Positions 26,012-34,949 of a DNA stretch of 64,000 nt are shown here, piece by piece. The notes under the pieces are model-generated. The model saw only the letters and a list, made by a program, of their open reading frames with translations, was not told the origin of the DNA and searched no databases. The stretch spans positions 3,090 through 67,089 of the forward strand of contig NZ_JOAG01000049.1 in NCBI RefSeq assembly GCF_000725485.1. Reading direction: 5' to 3'. The position numbers were made by a program, and so were the translations under genes. Source of the DNA: Nonomuraea candida. GTDB lineage: Bacteria; Actinomycetota; Actinomycetes; Streptosporangiales; Streptosporangiaceae. How positions within the stretch are numbered: position 1 is the first letter of the stretch; each line of letters begins with the position of its first letter.

Positions 26012-27188
26012 CGGCGCGCCGGGCGGAGACGAAGACGCCGGCGCAGGCCAGGGCGATGAGCACCGGCACCAGCAGGAACGCGCTGCCGGTGCCGAAGGCG
26101 TCGGCCAGCGCGCCGAGCGCCAGCGGCCCGATCGCCATGGCGGCGCCCGCCCAGACGGGCGAGGCCGCCGCCGCCAGGTCCGCCCGGCCGCCCGCGCCGG
26201 CGATCAGCGCCGCCAGCGCGAGGGGGAAGTGCAGCGACACGCCGAGCCCGCAGACCACCAGCCCGGCGTACGACAGCACCGGCGTGGTGCTCGGCCAGAA
26301 CAGCAGCCAGCCCGCGAACGTCACCCCCAGCGCCCCCGCGAACAGCGGCGCGGCCGGCAGCCGCAGCGCCAGGTACGTCCCGGCGAACCTGCCCGCCGCC
26401 ATGCCGCCCATGAACGCCGTCAGCCCCGTGGCCGCCGTGGCCACGCCCAGCCCCGTGCGGGCGGTGAGCAGCTCGGCGGCCCAGAGGGTGAAGCTGAACT
26501 CCAGCGCCACGCAGCAGAACAACACCGCCCCCGCCAGGTGGAACCGCCACCCGGTCCGCCCCCCGCCCTCCGGCCCGGCGGCGGGCGGGGCGATCGGGGC
26601 GGGGGCGGGGCGAGGGGCGGGCCAGACGCGGCCGAGGGTCAGGGCGAGCAGGACGGCGGCGATCGGCGTGGCCAGGAGCGCGGCCCGCCAGCCCAGCGTC
26701 GTCTGGGCGACCAGGCTGAGCCCGAACGTCATCGCCATGCCCACCACCACGGCCACCGCGTTGGCCTCGCTGATCGCGGCGGCCCCGGCCGGCCCGTGGT
26801 GGTCGCTGAGCGCCGCCATGGAGGTGTAGAGCATGACGGAGCCGAACCAGCCGGCCACGCCGTACCCGAGCAGCGTCAGCGGCAGGGCGTCGGTGGCGAA
26901 GACCGTCAGCATGCCGGCGCTCATCCCCGCCAGCCCGATCCAGCTCGTGGCGCGCCTGCCGAGCCGCCGGACGAGCAGGGGGAGCAGGAGCCCGGCCGCG
27001 ATCGTGCCCACGGCCATGGCCGTGCCGTGCAGGCCCGCCACGGTGGCCGTGGCGCGCTGGTCGGCGCGGAGCAGGGGCAGGGCGGCGCTCAGGCCGTACA
27101 CGAAGGTGGCGAACGCGCTGAGCTGCAGGTAGATGAGCCAGGTCGGGCGGTCTCTGATCAGTCGGACGGGCGGTAAGACCGTGCTCAC
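25989..27188 (-). CDS. Major facilitator superfamily transporter
   Basis: A 399-residue membrane protein with about twelve hydrophobic segments. The Gly/Arg-rich loop [12 protein letters not shown] between segments 2 and 3 is the MFS motif A position. It looks like a YfcJ/ProP-unrelated drug or sugar efflux-type MFS protein; substrate unknown. GTG start at 27188. Tail-to-tail overlap of 23 bases with the secreted-protein gene. It lies between otsB and otsA, but nothing ties it to trehalose. Confidence 0.85.
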   Translation of the reverse strand: MSTVLPPVRLIRDRPTWLIYLQLSAFATFVYGLSAALPLLRADQRATATVAGLHGTAMAVGTIAAGLLLPLLVRRLGRRATSWIGLAGMSAGMLTVFATDALPLTLLGYGVAGWFGSVMLYTSMAALSDHHGPAGAAAISEANAVAVVVGMAMTFGLSLVAQTTLGWRAALLATPIAAVLLALTLGRVWPAPRPAPAPIAPPAAGPEGGGRTGWRFHLAGAVLFCCVALEFSFTLWAAELLTARTGLGVATAATGLTAFMGGMAAGRFAGTYLALRLPAAPLFAGALGVTFAGWLLFWPSTTPVLSYAGLVVCGLGVSLHFPLALAALIAGAGGRADLAAAASPVWAGAAMAIGPLALGALADAFGTGSAFLLVPVLIALACAGVFVSARRAATSSRRA

Positions 27189-27251
27189 CCGGCAGCCTCT
27201 CGCTGGAAATGGAGGGGTTCGTCCCTCTCACGCTGGGTTTGTCCCTTCCAT

Positions 27252-27398
27252 GCTAGGGGAGGGCGGTCGAGCCGGGCCGCGAGGGTGGCGACCGCTTCAC
27301 GCGCCTGGCCGGGCGAGGGCGTCCGGCCGGGCCGCGAGGGCGGCGACGACCCCGCGCGCCTGGCTAGGTGAGGGCGTCGAGCTGGGCCGCGAGCCACT
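27252..27398. repeat. Tandem repeat of the otsA 3' end, three copies
   Basis: Units 27252-27307, 27308-27362 and 27363-27398 share GAGGGCG, then YCGRGC-type sequence, then GGGCCGCGAG. The third unit is the true 3' end of otsA, with its TAG at 27364-27366 (GCTAGG in plus orientation). The first unit, 110 bp downstream of the stop, still carries the same GCTAGG. The two spacer copies are diverged but align over about 55 bp. Confidence 0.8.
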
Positions 27399-28788
27399 TC
27401 TGCGGCGGCAGGGCGGTGGCGGCGGCGTGCAGCTTGTCGCGGCGCGTGCGGCGCTCGTCCTCCGGCATGACCAGCGCTTCGTGCAGCGCGGCTGCGGTGC
27501 CGCTGATGTCGTAGGGGTTGACCACGAGCGCGTGCGGCCCCAGCTCGGCCGCCGCGCCGGCCTCCCGCGACAGCACCAGCGCGCACCGCGGGGACAGGAC
27601 GGGGCCCTCCTTGGCGACCAGGTTCATGCCGTCGCGGATGGGGTTGACCAGCAGCACGTCGGCCAGCCGGTACGCGGCCAGCGAACGCGGATAGTCGTCG
27701 TCGACGTTGAGGATCAGCGGGTCCCAGTCCTCCGTGGCGTACTCGTCCTCGATCTGCCGGGCGCAGCGCTGCACCGAGGCGGTGTATTCGCGGTATTCGG
27801 GCAGGTCGTGCCGGCTGGGGTAGGCGAAGGCCAGGTGCACCACGCGGCCGTGCCACTCGGGGTGGGCGGCCAGGAACTCGCGGTAGGCGACCAGCCCGCG
27901 CACGATGTTCTTCGACAGCTCGGTGCGGTCGATGCGGACGATCAGGCGGCGGTCGCCCACCTGCTCGCGCAGCGCGGTCACGTGGGACTCGACGTCGGGC
28001 TCGCAGGCCCGCTGCCACAGCGCGTCGCCGTCCACGCCCAGGCTGTGCACGCCGATGCGGGTCGTCCGGCCCTCATAGGTGACGCTGCGCCCCACGCGGT
28101 CGGCCTCCGCGCCCAGCAGCCGCTCGCAGCAGTCCATGAACGCCTGCGCCCACCTGTCGGTGAGGAACCCGGCGTGATCGGCCCCCAGAATGCCTTCCAG
28201 GACCTCTCCCGCCACCTCGTCGGGCAGCAGGGAGAAGTATTCGGGCGGCGCCCACGGGGTGTGGCTGAAGTGCGCGATGCGCAGGTCGGGCCGTTCGGCG
28301 CGGAGCATCGCGGGGGTCAGCGTCAGGTGATAGTCCTGCACCATCACGCGGGCGCCGTGCGCGGCCTCCTCGGCCAGCGCCAGCGCGAACGCGCCGTTGT
28401 AGTCGCGGTAGCACTCCCACTCGCGCTCGAACCTGGTGCCGAAGCTGGGCGAGTTGGGGATGTCGTAGAGCAGGTGGTTGACGAACCACAGTGTGGAGTT
28501 GGCCACGGCGTTGTAGGCGCGGTGGAAGGTGGCGGGCGCGATGTCGAGCATCCGCACCGGGCCGGTGTCGTAGCCCGCGTGGTCGATGCGGCCCCCCGGG
28601 GCCAGGCGCACGGCGCCGCGGTCGCCGTCGGACAGCGCGGCGCAGACCCACAGCACGCCGTGGTCCTTGGCCACCCCCGACAACCCCGAGACGAGGCCGC
28701 CGCCGCCCCGTCTCATGGTGAGTTCGCCCTCGTCGGAGACGGTGAAGGAGACCGGCCCTCGGTTGGAGGCGAGCAGGACGCTGTTCAT
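27364..28788 (-). CDS. otsA: Trehalose-6-phosphate synthase
   Basis: GT20 glycosyltransferase of 474 residues that joins glucose from a nucleotide sugar to glucose-6-phosphate. Start [12 protein letters not shown] with the substrate-loop [12 protein letters not shown] (residues 28-39), [32 protein letters not shown] and the nucleotide-binding [13 protein letters not shown] are all family hallmarks. Only 31 bp separate it from the divergent ECF sigma factor start, so the two share a very compact promoter region. Its 3' end is duplicated downstream. Confidence 0.95.
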   Translation of the reverse strand: MNSVLLASNRGPVSFTVSDEGELTMRRGGGGLVSGLSGVAKDHGVLWVCAALSDGDRGAVRLAPGGRIDHAGYDTGPVRMLDIAPATFHRAYNAVANSTLWFVNHLLYDIPNSPSFGTRFEREWECYRDYNGAFALALAEEAAHGARVMVQDYHLTLTPAMLRAERPDLRIAHFSHTPWAPPEYFSLLPDEVAGEVLEGILGADHAGFLTDRWAQAFMDCCERLLGAEADRVGRSVTYEGRTTRIGVHSLGVDGDALWQRACEPDVESHVTALREQVGDRRLIVRIDRTELSKNIVRGLVAYREFLAAHPEWHGRVVHLAFAYPSRHDLPEYREYTASVQRCARQIEDEYATEDWDPLILNVDDDYPRSLAAYRLADVLLVNPIRDGMNLVAKEGPVLSPRCALVLSREAGAAAELGPHALVVNPYDISGTAAALHEALVMPEDERRTRRDKLHAAATALPPQKWLAAQLDALT

Positions 28789-28819
28789 TCAGGCTCCCTT
28801 CGATCATAGGATCCCAGCT

Positions 28820-29374
28820 ATGGCGCTTGATGAGCTAACCGAGGAACTCGCCCGCTCCGCAGCCGCCGGAGACCATCGCGCACTTGGCGAACTCCTGGCG
28901 CGGATCGAGCCTGACGTGATGCGTCACTGCGCCCGGATCCTGCCCTATCACCAGGACGCCGAGGAAGCCTGCCAAGATACGCTGCTGGCCGTGGCGCGCA
29001 ACATCGGCCGCTTCGAGGGGCGGGCCAGGTTCAGCACCTGGCTGCACATCGTGACGGCCAACTGCGCGCGCACCACCTACCGGTCGCTGAAGCGCAGGGC
29101 GGCCGAGCAGAGCTCCGACGAGCTGCCCGTGCAGAAGCCCGACGTGCGGCGGGTCAGCGTGATCGCGGGCTCGCGGCTCGACCTGCTCGACGCGATGGAG
29201 GCGCTGGAGGCCGACAAACCCGACCTGGCGCAGGCGCTGGTGTTGCGCGACATCGTCCAGCTCGACTACAACGAGGTGGCCGAACAGCTCAACATCCCGC
29301 TGGGCACCGCGAAGTCGCGCATTCACCAGGCCCGCAAATACGTGCAGGGCGTGCTGGGTGAGGACTATCGCTGA
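28820..29374 (+). CDS. ECF-type RNA polymerase sigma factor
   Basis: 184-residue sigma-70 family protein. Region 2 is seen at DVMRHCARILPYHQDAEEACQDTLLAVARNIGRFEGRARFSTWLHIVTANCAR and region 4 at LVLRDIVQLDYNEVAEQLNIPLGTAKSRIHQAR. No anti-sigma gene is adjacent and there is no C-terminal extension. The ATG at 28820 is the start that leaves a normal ECF N-terminus; with 31 bp to otsA it may be leaderless. Targets are unknown. Confidence 0.92.
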   Translation: MALDELTEELARSAAAGDHRALGELLARIEPDVMRHCARILPYHQDAEEACQDTLLAVARNIGRFEGRARFSTWLHIVTANCARTTYRSLKRRAAEQSSDELPVQKPDVRRVSVIAGSRLDLLDAMEALEADKPDLAQALVLRDIVQLDYNEVAEQLNIPLGTAKSRIHQARKYVQGVLGEDYR

Positions 29375-29399
29375 GACTGTCCGTCTCACATGCTGAGAT
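29372..29399 (+). promoter_or_regulatory. Alternating inverted half-sites TGAGAC / GTCTCA / TGAGAT
   Basis: Three 6-bp half-sites at 29372-29377, 29383-29388 and 29394-29399 alternate in direction with exactly five bases between them (TGAGAC-N5-GTCTCA-N5-TGAGAT). The array begins at the sigma-factor stop codon and lies 57 bp before the SAM riboswitch. That is where an operator for the riboswitch transcript would be expected. The protein that binds is unknown. Confidence 0.5.
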
Positions 29400-29455
29400 G
29401 GGTGGTAATTTCGGCCACTTAAGAGGGTAGAGTCCTTTTCAACAACTGCATATTG

Positions 29456-29593
29456 CTCATCCAGAGGGGTGGAGGGACCGGCCCTGCGAAGCCCCGGCAA
29501 CCCTCCCGGCTTTCGACTCGCGACCTGGCGAGGCCGACCGGGACAAGGTGCCAATTCCGGTTCGCGGTCAAGGTGGCCGTGGGCGAAGATGAG
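29456..29593 (+). ncRNA. SAM-I (S-box) riboswitch
   Basis: The leader shows the conserved S-box core: AGAGGGGTGGAGGGACCGG, then GCGAAGCCCCGGCAACC, then AAGGTGCCAATTCC, closed by a P1 helix CTCATC (29456-29461) with GATGAG (29588-29593). It senses S-adenosylmethionine. The 3' strand of P1 runs into the GAGGGAAGG ribosome site (29591-29599), so SAM binding should hide the site and lower translation. No T-rich terminator follows. Confidence 0.93.
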
Positions 29594-29608
29594 GGAAGGC
29601 CTCGCTTC

Positions 29609-30844
29609 ATGTCGCTTGACTTTGGTCCTGCCGTCGCTCTCTCCTGCCGCGAGTGCGGCGCCCGTTACCCGCTGGGTCCCAGCTTCGCGTGCCAGGAGTG
29701 TTTCGGGCCGCTGGAGGCGGCCTACGACTTCGGCGAGGTGACCCGCGCGCAGATCGAGTCGGGTCCCGCCAACATCTGGCGTTACCGGTCGTTGTTGCCG
29801 GTGCCCGCGGACGTCATCGACAAGCCGAATATGAACCCCGGCTGGACTAAATTGGTCAAGGCCGGAAACCTGGGCCGACAGCTCGGCATCAAGTCCCTTT
29901 ACGTGAAGGACGACTCGGGCAACCCCACCCACTCCTTCAAGGACCGCGTGGTCGCGATGGCCGTGGAGGCGGCGCGCAACTTCGGGTTCCACACGCTTTC
30001 CTGCTCGTCCACCGGCAACCTCGCGGGCGCGGTGACCGCCGCGGCGGCGCGGGCGGGGCTGGAGGCGTGCGTGTTCATCCCGGCCAACCTGGAGCAGGCC
30101 AAGATCGCCATGGCCCGCGTCTTCGGCGGGCGGCTGATCGGGATCGACGGCACCTATGACGAGGTCAACCGCTTCTGCTCCGAGCTGATCGGCGACCCCA
30201 TGGGTGACAAGTGGGGCTTCGTCAACGTCAACCTGCGGCCCTACTACGCCGAGGGCTCCAAGACCCTCGCGTACGAGATCGCCGAGCAGCTCGGCTGGCG
30301 GCTGCCCGAGCAGATCATCATCCCCATCGCCTCGGGCTCGCAGCTCACGAAGATCGACAAGGGCTTCAAGGAGCTGGTCAGGCTGGGGCTGGTGGAGGAC
30401 ACGCCGTACAAGATCTTCGGCGCCCAGGCGGCCGGGTGCTCGCCGGTGTCCGCCGCCTACAAGGCCGGCCACGACGTCGTCCAGCCGGTCAAGCCCGACA
30501 CCATCGCCAAGTCGCTGGCCATCGGCAACCCCGCCGACGGGCCGTACGTGCTGGACATCGCGCGGCGCACCGGCGGGGGTGTCGAGGACGTCACCGACGA
30601 CGAGATCGTGGCCGCGATGCGGCTCCTGGCCTCGACCGAGGGCATCTTCGCCGAGACCGCCGGCGGGGTGACCGTGGGCGTGCTGAAGAAGCTCACCGAG
30701 AGCGGGCGGCTCGACCCCGAGGCCGAGACCGTGGTGCTCAACACGGGCGACGGCCTCAAGACGCTCGACGTGCTGAGCGACGAGGACACGAGGCCCACGG
30801 CCGTGATCCGGCCCTCTCTCGACGCGTTCCGCGCGACTGTCTGA
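29609..30844 (+). CDS. thrC: Threonine-synthase-family PLP enzyme under SAM riboswitch (possible homocysteine synthase)
   Basis: 411-residue fold-type II PLP enzyme. An N-terminal zinc-ribbon-like motif (CRECGARYP and CQECFGP) precedes the catalytic part; the PLP lysine is in NPTHSFKDRV and the phosphate loop in SSTGNLAGAV. The start is the ATG at 29609, nine bases after GAGGGAAGG; longer readings run through the riboswitch. By family it would convert O-phosphohomoserine to threonine. However, the SAM riboswitch and the sulfur-carrier gene 22 bp downstream fit a paralog that sulfurates O-phosphohomoserine to homocysteine, a route I recall being described in Streptomyces. Which reaction it performs cannot be settled from sequence alone. 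Confidence 0.9.
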   Translation: MSLDFGPAVALSCRECGARYPLGPSFACQECFGPLEAAYDFGEVTRAQIESGPANIWRYRSLLPVPADVIDKPNMNPGWTKLVKAGNLGRQLGIKSLYVKDDSGNPTHSFKDRVVAMAVEAARNFGFHTLSCSSTGNLAGAVTAAAARAGLEACVFIPANLEQAKIAMARVFGGRLIGIDGTYDEVNRFCSELIGDPMGDKWGFVNVNLRPYYAEGSKTLAYEIAEQLGWRLPEQIIIPIASGSQLTKIDKGFKELVRLGLVEDTPYKIFGAQAAGCSPVSAAYKAGHDVVQPVKPDTIAKSLAIGNPADGPYVLDIARRTGGGVEDVTDDEIVAAMRLLASTEGIFAETAGGVTVGVLKKLTESGRLDPEAETVVLNTGDGLKTLDVLSDEDTRPTAVIRPSLDAFRATV

Positions 30845-30866
30845 CAACCAGGAAAGGCTCTCGAAC

Positions 30867-31142
30867 ATGTCTGTTTCTGTGCGGATTCCCACCATTCTGC
30901 GCACGTACACCGGCGGTAACGCGGAGGTCAGTGGCGAAGGCGCGACGCTTCGTGACGTTCTCGCCAAGCTCGACTCCGACTACCCGGGGATCGGCGCGAG
31001 AATTCTGGATGAATCGGGCAAGATTCGCCGTTTCGTCAACGTTTACGTGGGGGAAGAGGACGTCCGTTTCGCCGAGGGGCTCGACACTCCCGCCCCTGAA
31101 GGCACTCAGATCTCCATCATCCCGGCGGTCGCCGGCGGCTGA
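30867..31142 (+). CDS. MoaD/ThiS/CysO-family sulfur carrier protein
   Basis: A 91-residue ubiquitin-fold protein ending in Ala-Gly-Gly, the tail that is adenylated and converted to a thiocarboxylate. The sequence MSVSVRIPTILRTYTGGNAEV and FVNVYVGEEDVRF resembles CysO of M. tuberculosis, which supplies sulfur for cysteine. No Mec+ hydrolase or CysM is adjacent; the neighbour is the ThrC-like enzyme in the same riboswitch transcript, so sulfur delivery to homoserine phosphate is the likely role. A strong terminator follows. Confidence 0.92.
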   Translation: MSVSVRIPTILRTYTGGNAEVSGEGATLRDVLAKLDSDYPGIGARILDESGKIRRFVNVYVGEEDVRFAEGLDTPAPEGTQISIIPAVAGG

Positions 31143-31161
31143 CGGCCCGCACCCACTCTTG

Positions 31162-31194
31162 AAGGCGCCCCAAGTGGGCGCCTTCTCCATTTTC
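31162..31194 (+). terminator. Intrinsic terminator after the sulfur carrier gene
   Basis: Perfect 10-bp stem GAAGGCGCCC / GGGCGCCTTC (31162-31171 with 31177-31186), five-base loop, then TCCATTTT. It ends the riboswitch-controlled two-gene transcript. Confidence 0.9.
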
Positions 31195-31382
31195 GGGCCT
31201 ATTCAACCTTGAACGACTTCGCCGAGAAAGAAATTGGCGGTTTGCAGATTGACTCTGTTGCCAAACCCCGTGCCACAGGTATGGTCGAGGGCGATCGTCT
31301 GGCTGATTTCCCTTAAGTCATACGATTACAGGTCCCGCGGAGGAATGGGCGAGATCTGAGAGACCAGTAAGAGGAGTCGGAA

Positions 31383-31583
31383 GTGGCGCAGGGCACCGTC
31401 AAGTGGTTCAACGCGGACAAGGGCTACGGCTTCATCGCGGTAGACGGTGGTAAGGATGTATTCGTCCATTACTCAGCGATCCTGATGGACGGGTACCGCT
31501 CTCTCGAACAGGGGCAGCGCGTCGAGTTCGAGATCACGCAGGGCCAGAAGGGGCCGCAGGCGGAGTCCGTCCGCACGGTCTGA
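31383..31583 (+). CDS. cspA: Cold shock protein CspA family
   Basis: 66-residue single cold-shock domain binding single-stranded nucleic acid. RNP1 KGYGFI and RNP2 VFVHYS are intact. GTG start at 31383 behind AAGAGGAG. The 180-bp AT-richer leader between the upstream terminator and the start probably forms the usual structured cold-shock 5' UTR. The order ThrC-like, MoaD-like, Csp, GroEL is conserved with Streptomyces as I recall it. Confidence 0.94.
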   Translation: MAQGTVKWFNADKGYGFIAVDGGKDVFVHYSAILMDGYRSLEQGQRVEFEITQGQKGPQAESVRTV

Positions 31584-31742
31584 TTGACATCGCTGGTATG
31601 CACCGGGCGGGATCGCACGGTAACGCAGTCCGTGTGAGGCCGTCACCCCCTCATTCGTCGACTCGCGTGCGGCGAGCTGCTCGGGCGGCTCGCCGTACCG
31701 ACACACTGACCTGCACGGAAGTGTCGGGCAGGGGGGCGCTCG

Positions 31743-31769
31743 CTTGCACTCGGCAGGGTAGAGTGCTAA
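31743..31769 (+). promoter_or_regulatory. CIRCE operator 1 (HrcA site)
   Basis: CTTGCACTC-N9-GAGTGCTAA, matching the CIRCE consensus TTAGCACTC-N9-GAGTGCTAA fully in the right arm and with left-arm changes confined to its first four bases. HrcA, not in this window, represses heat-shock genes here. Confidence 0.88.
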
Positions 31770-31777
31770 ACAGTTCG

Positions 31778-31804
31778 TTGGCACTCTGTGCAGCAGAGTG
31801 CCAA
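31778..31804 (+). promoter_or_regulatory. CIRCE operator 2 (HrcA site)
   Basis: TTGGCACTC-N9-GAGTGCCAA, a perfect inverted repeat with the exact CIRCE spacing and one symmetric change per arm from consensus. It begins eight bases after operator 1. Confidence 0.88.
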
Positions 31805-31846
31805 ACCGGGATCGAGACGATGGGGTCTGCCGAACGGAGATGCTGA

Positions 31847-33538
<1,692 letters not shown>

Positions 33539-33562
33539 GTCTATCCCGTCGAAGACGTGAGT

Positions 33563-33596
33563 GCGGCCCGGGGTTTTCCCGGGCCGCTCTTGTTTT
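33563..33596 (+). terminator. Intrinsic terminator after groEL2
   Basis: Perfect 10-bp stem GCGGCCCGGG / CCCGGGCCGC (33563-33572 with 33578-33587), loop GTTTT, tail TCTTGTTTT. Confidence 0.93.
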
Positions 33597-33685
33597 CGGC
33601 GACTGCCATTACGTTTCACGATTGATCCGCTACTTGGCGTGAGGAAGGGTGGTGGCGACCATCCGCCTCGACGAAGGAGTAGAGG

Positions 33686-34168
33686 ATGCCTTTCCGCAGC
33701 AGGCGTGCCTCCGGCACCGCCACCCACCCCGTTCCCGGCAATGCCGTCCGGGCTGTTCCCGGCATCGCCACCCACCCCGTTCCCTTCACCGCCACCCACC
33801 CTGTTCCCGGTGCCGGGGCCCCGACCATCCCGGGTGCCGCGACCGTCCGGGGTGGCGCGACCGTGCGGGGTGGTGCTCGTGGCGCAGCCGCCCTGACCAT
33901 GACAGCCCTGGCCGGGCTGGCCCTGACCGCCGTCGCCGCCCTGGCCCTGGGCGGCGCGATTGCCGCTCCCGCGCGGGCGGACGAGGCGTGGGCCGACGGG
34001 GCGTGGGCGACCAACGTGCATCTCAGTGACGAGCACGAGCCCCAGATCCGGCTGCCGCGCGAGCTCCAGATGCCGCTGTGCCTGCCCGCGCCCGGCCTGG
34101 GCATCCCGCTCATCGACGCGTTGCTGCCCGAGCTGGTGGGCTGCCCCGCCATGGGCCTCGCCCGCTGA
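33686..34168 (+). CDS. Small secreted protein with a repeat-expanded N-terminus
   Basis: 160 residues; the start at 33686 is fixed by AAGGAG six bases upstream. Unusually, about 65 residues of low-complexity repeats (ATHPVPG-like units, then ATVRGG twice) precede the hydrophobic signal (MTALAGLALTAVAALALGG), which ends at PARADEAW. The mature part is only about 60 residues with two Cys (PLCLPAPG and LVGCPAMG). Function unknown. Its last 20 coding bases, the stop and the next 20 bases are duplicated three times downstream. Confidence 0.7.
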   Translation: MPFRSRRASGTATHPVPGNAVRAVPGIATHPVPFTATHPVPGAGAPTIPGAATVRGGATVRGGARGAAALTMTALAGLALTAVAALALGGAIAAPARADEAWADGAWATNVHLSDEHEPQIRLPRELQMPLCLPAPGLGIPLIDALLPELVGCPAMGLAR

Positions 34169-34315
34169 CCGGGCAGTGCGCGCCGCCTCGCCACGGGTCT
34201 CGCCGGCCGGTCGGGGTGGCGGGCGGGCCTTGCCACGGATCACGCCGGCTGGTCGGGGTTGGCGTGCGCCGCCTCGCCACGGGGTTCGGCGGCCGGCCGG
34301 TCGATGCGTGCGCCC
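34148..34315. repeat. Four degenerate copies of a unit spanning the stop codon of the small secreted protein
   Basis: Units at 34148-34189, 34190-34231, 34232-34275 and 34276 to about 34315 share the frame GCCAYGG..YTCGCC..C(C/T)G.(C/T)CGG. Only the first is coding and contains the TGA (34166-34168). The other three have no counterpart gene. Confidence 0.75.
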
Positions 34316-34345
34316 CGCCGCCCGGAGGGGGGCGGCGGGGCGCAC
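34308..34345. terminator. Bidirectional hairpin between convergent genes
   Basis: Perfect 16-bp GC-rich stem (34308-34323 with 34330-34345) with a six-base loop and no T tail on either side. It lies 10 bases past the end of the PEBP gene on the minus strand and after the repeats of the plus-strand gene. Confidence 0.75.
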
Positions 34346-34354
34346 GGCGGGCTG

Positions 34355-34885
34355 TCAGACGCCGTAGAAGCCGATGACGTGGCCGCGGGCCAGCGTGTTG
34401 GCCGTGATGTTGAAGCCCACCACCGCCGGGCTGGCGTCGCTGTCCACGCCGAGCTTGTCGACGCCCAGCGCGTGCACCGTGAACACGTAGCGGTGCGGGT
34501 CGCCGGGGGGCGGGGCCGAGCCGCCGTACGCCTTGACGCCGTAGTCGTTGCGGGCGTGGACCGCGCCCTCGGGCAGGCCCTTGAAGTCGGGGGCCGTGCC
34601 CGCGCCCGTGGGCAGCTCGGTCACCGAGGCCGGCAGGTCGAACAGCACCCAGTGCCAGAAGCCGCTGCCCGTGGGGGCGTCGGGGTCGAAGCAGGTGACG
34701 GCGTAGCTCCTGGTGCCCTCCGGGGCGCCCGACCAGCGCAGGGCGGGCGACTGGTTCTGCCCCTGCATGCCCCAGTCGTCGAAGACGTGGAGCTCGCTGA
34801 GCGTCGCGCCGTCCTGGACGTCGTCGCTCTCGACCACGAGCGCGGGGACCGACGGCAGGTGTTCATGGGGAAGGGGTGCGGGCAC
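34355..34885 (-). CDS. YbhB/YbcL-type PEBP family protein
   Basis: 176-residue phosphatidylethanolamine-binding-protein fold, annotated in bacteria as Raf-kinase-inhibitor-like. Signature segments are [29 protein letters not shown] (its DPDAP pocket), [12 protein letters not shown] and the late [14 protein letters not shown]. It is cytoplasmic with no signal peptide. The GTG at 34885 follows a perfect AGGAGG by five bases. The physiological ligand in bacteria is not established. Confidence 0.93.
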   Translation of the reverse strand: MPAPLPHEHLPSVPALVVESDDVQDGATLSELHVFDDWGMQGQNQSPALRWSGAPEGTRSYAVTCFDPDAPTGSGFWHWVLFDLPASVTELPTGAGTAPDFKGLPEGAVHARNDYGVKAYGGSAPPPGDPHRYVFTVHALGVDKLGVDSDASPAVVGFNITANTLARGHVIGFYGV

Positions 34886-34949
34886 GGCATCCTCCTAGGG
34901 TGAGAGCTGCTTGCCCAGCCATCCTAGAAGCGGCCGCGCCCGCCCCCGG

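Noticed and set aside
29453..29608. Extended N-terminus for the ThrC-like protein
   Set aside because: This stretch is the SAM-I riboswitch; the ATG at 29609 has its own ribosome site and gives a normal length.
31249..31285. TTGACT / TATGGT promoter for cspA
   Set aside because: The spacing is 25 bases, too long for a sigma-70 promoter.
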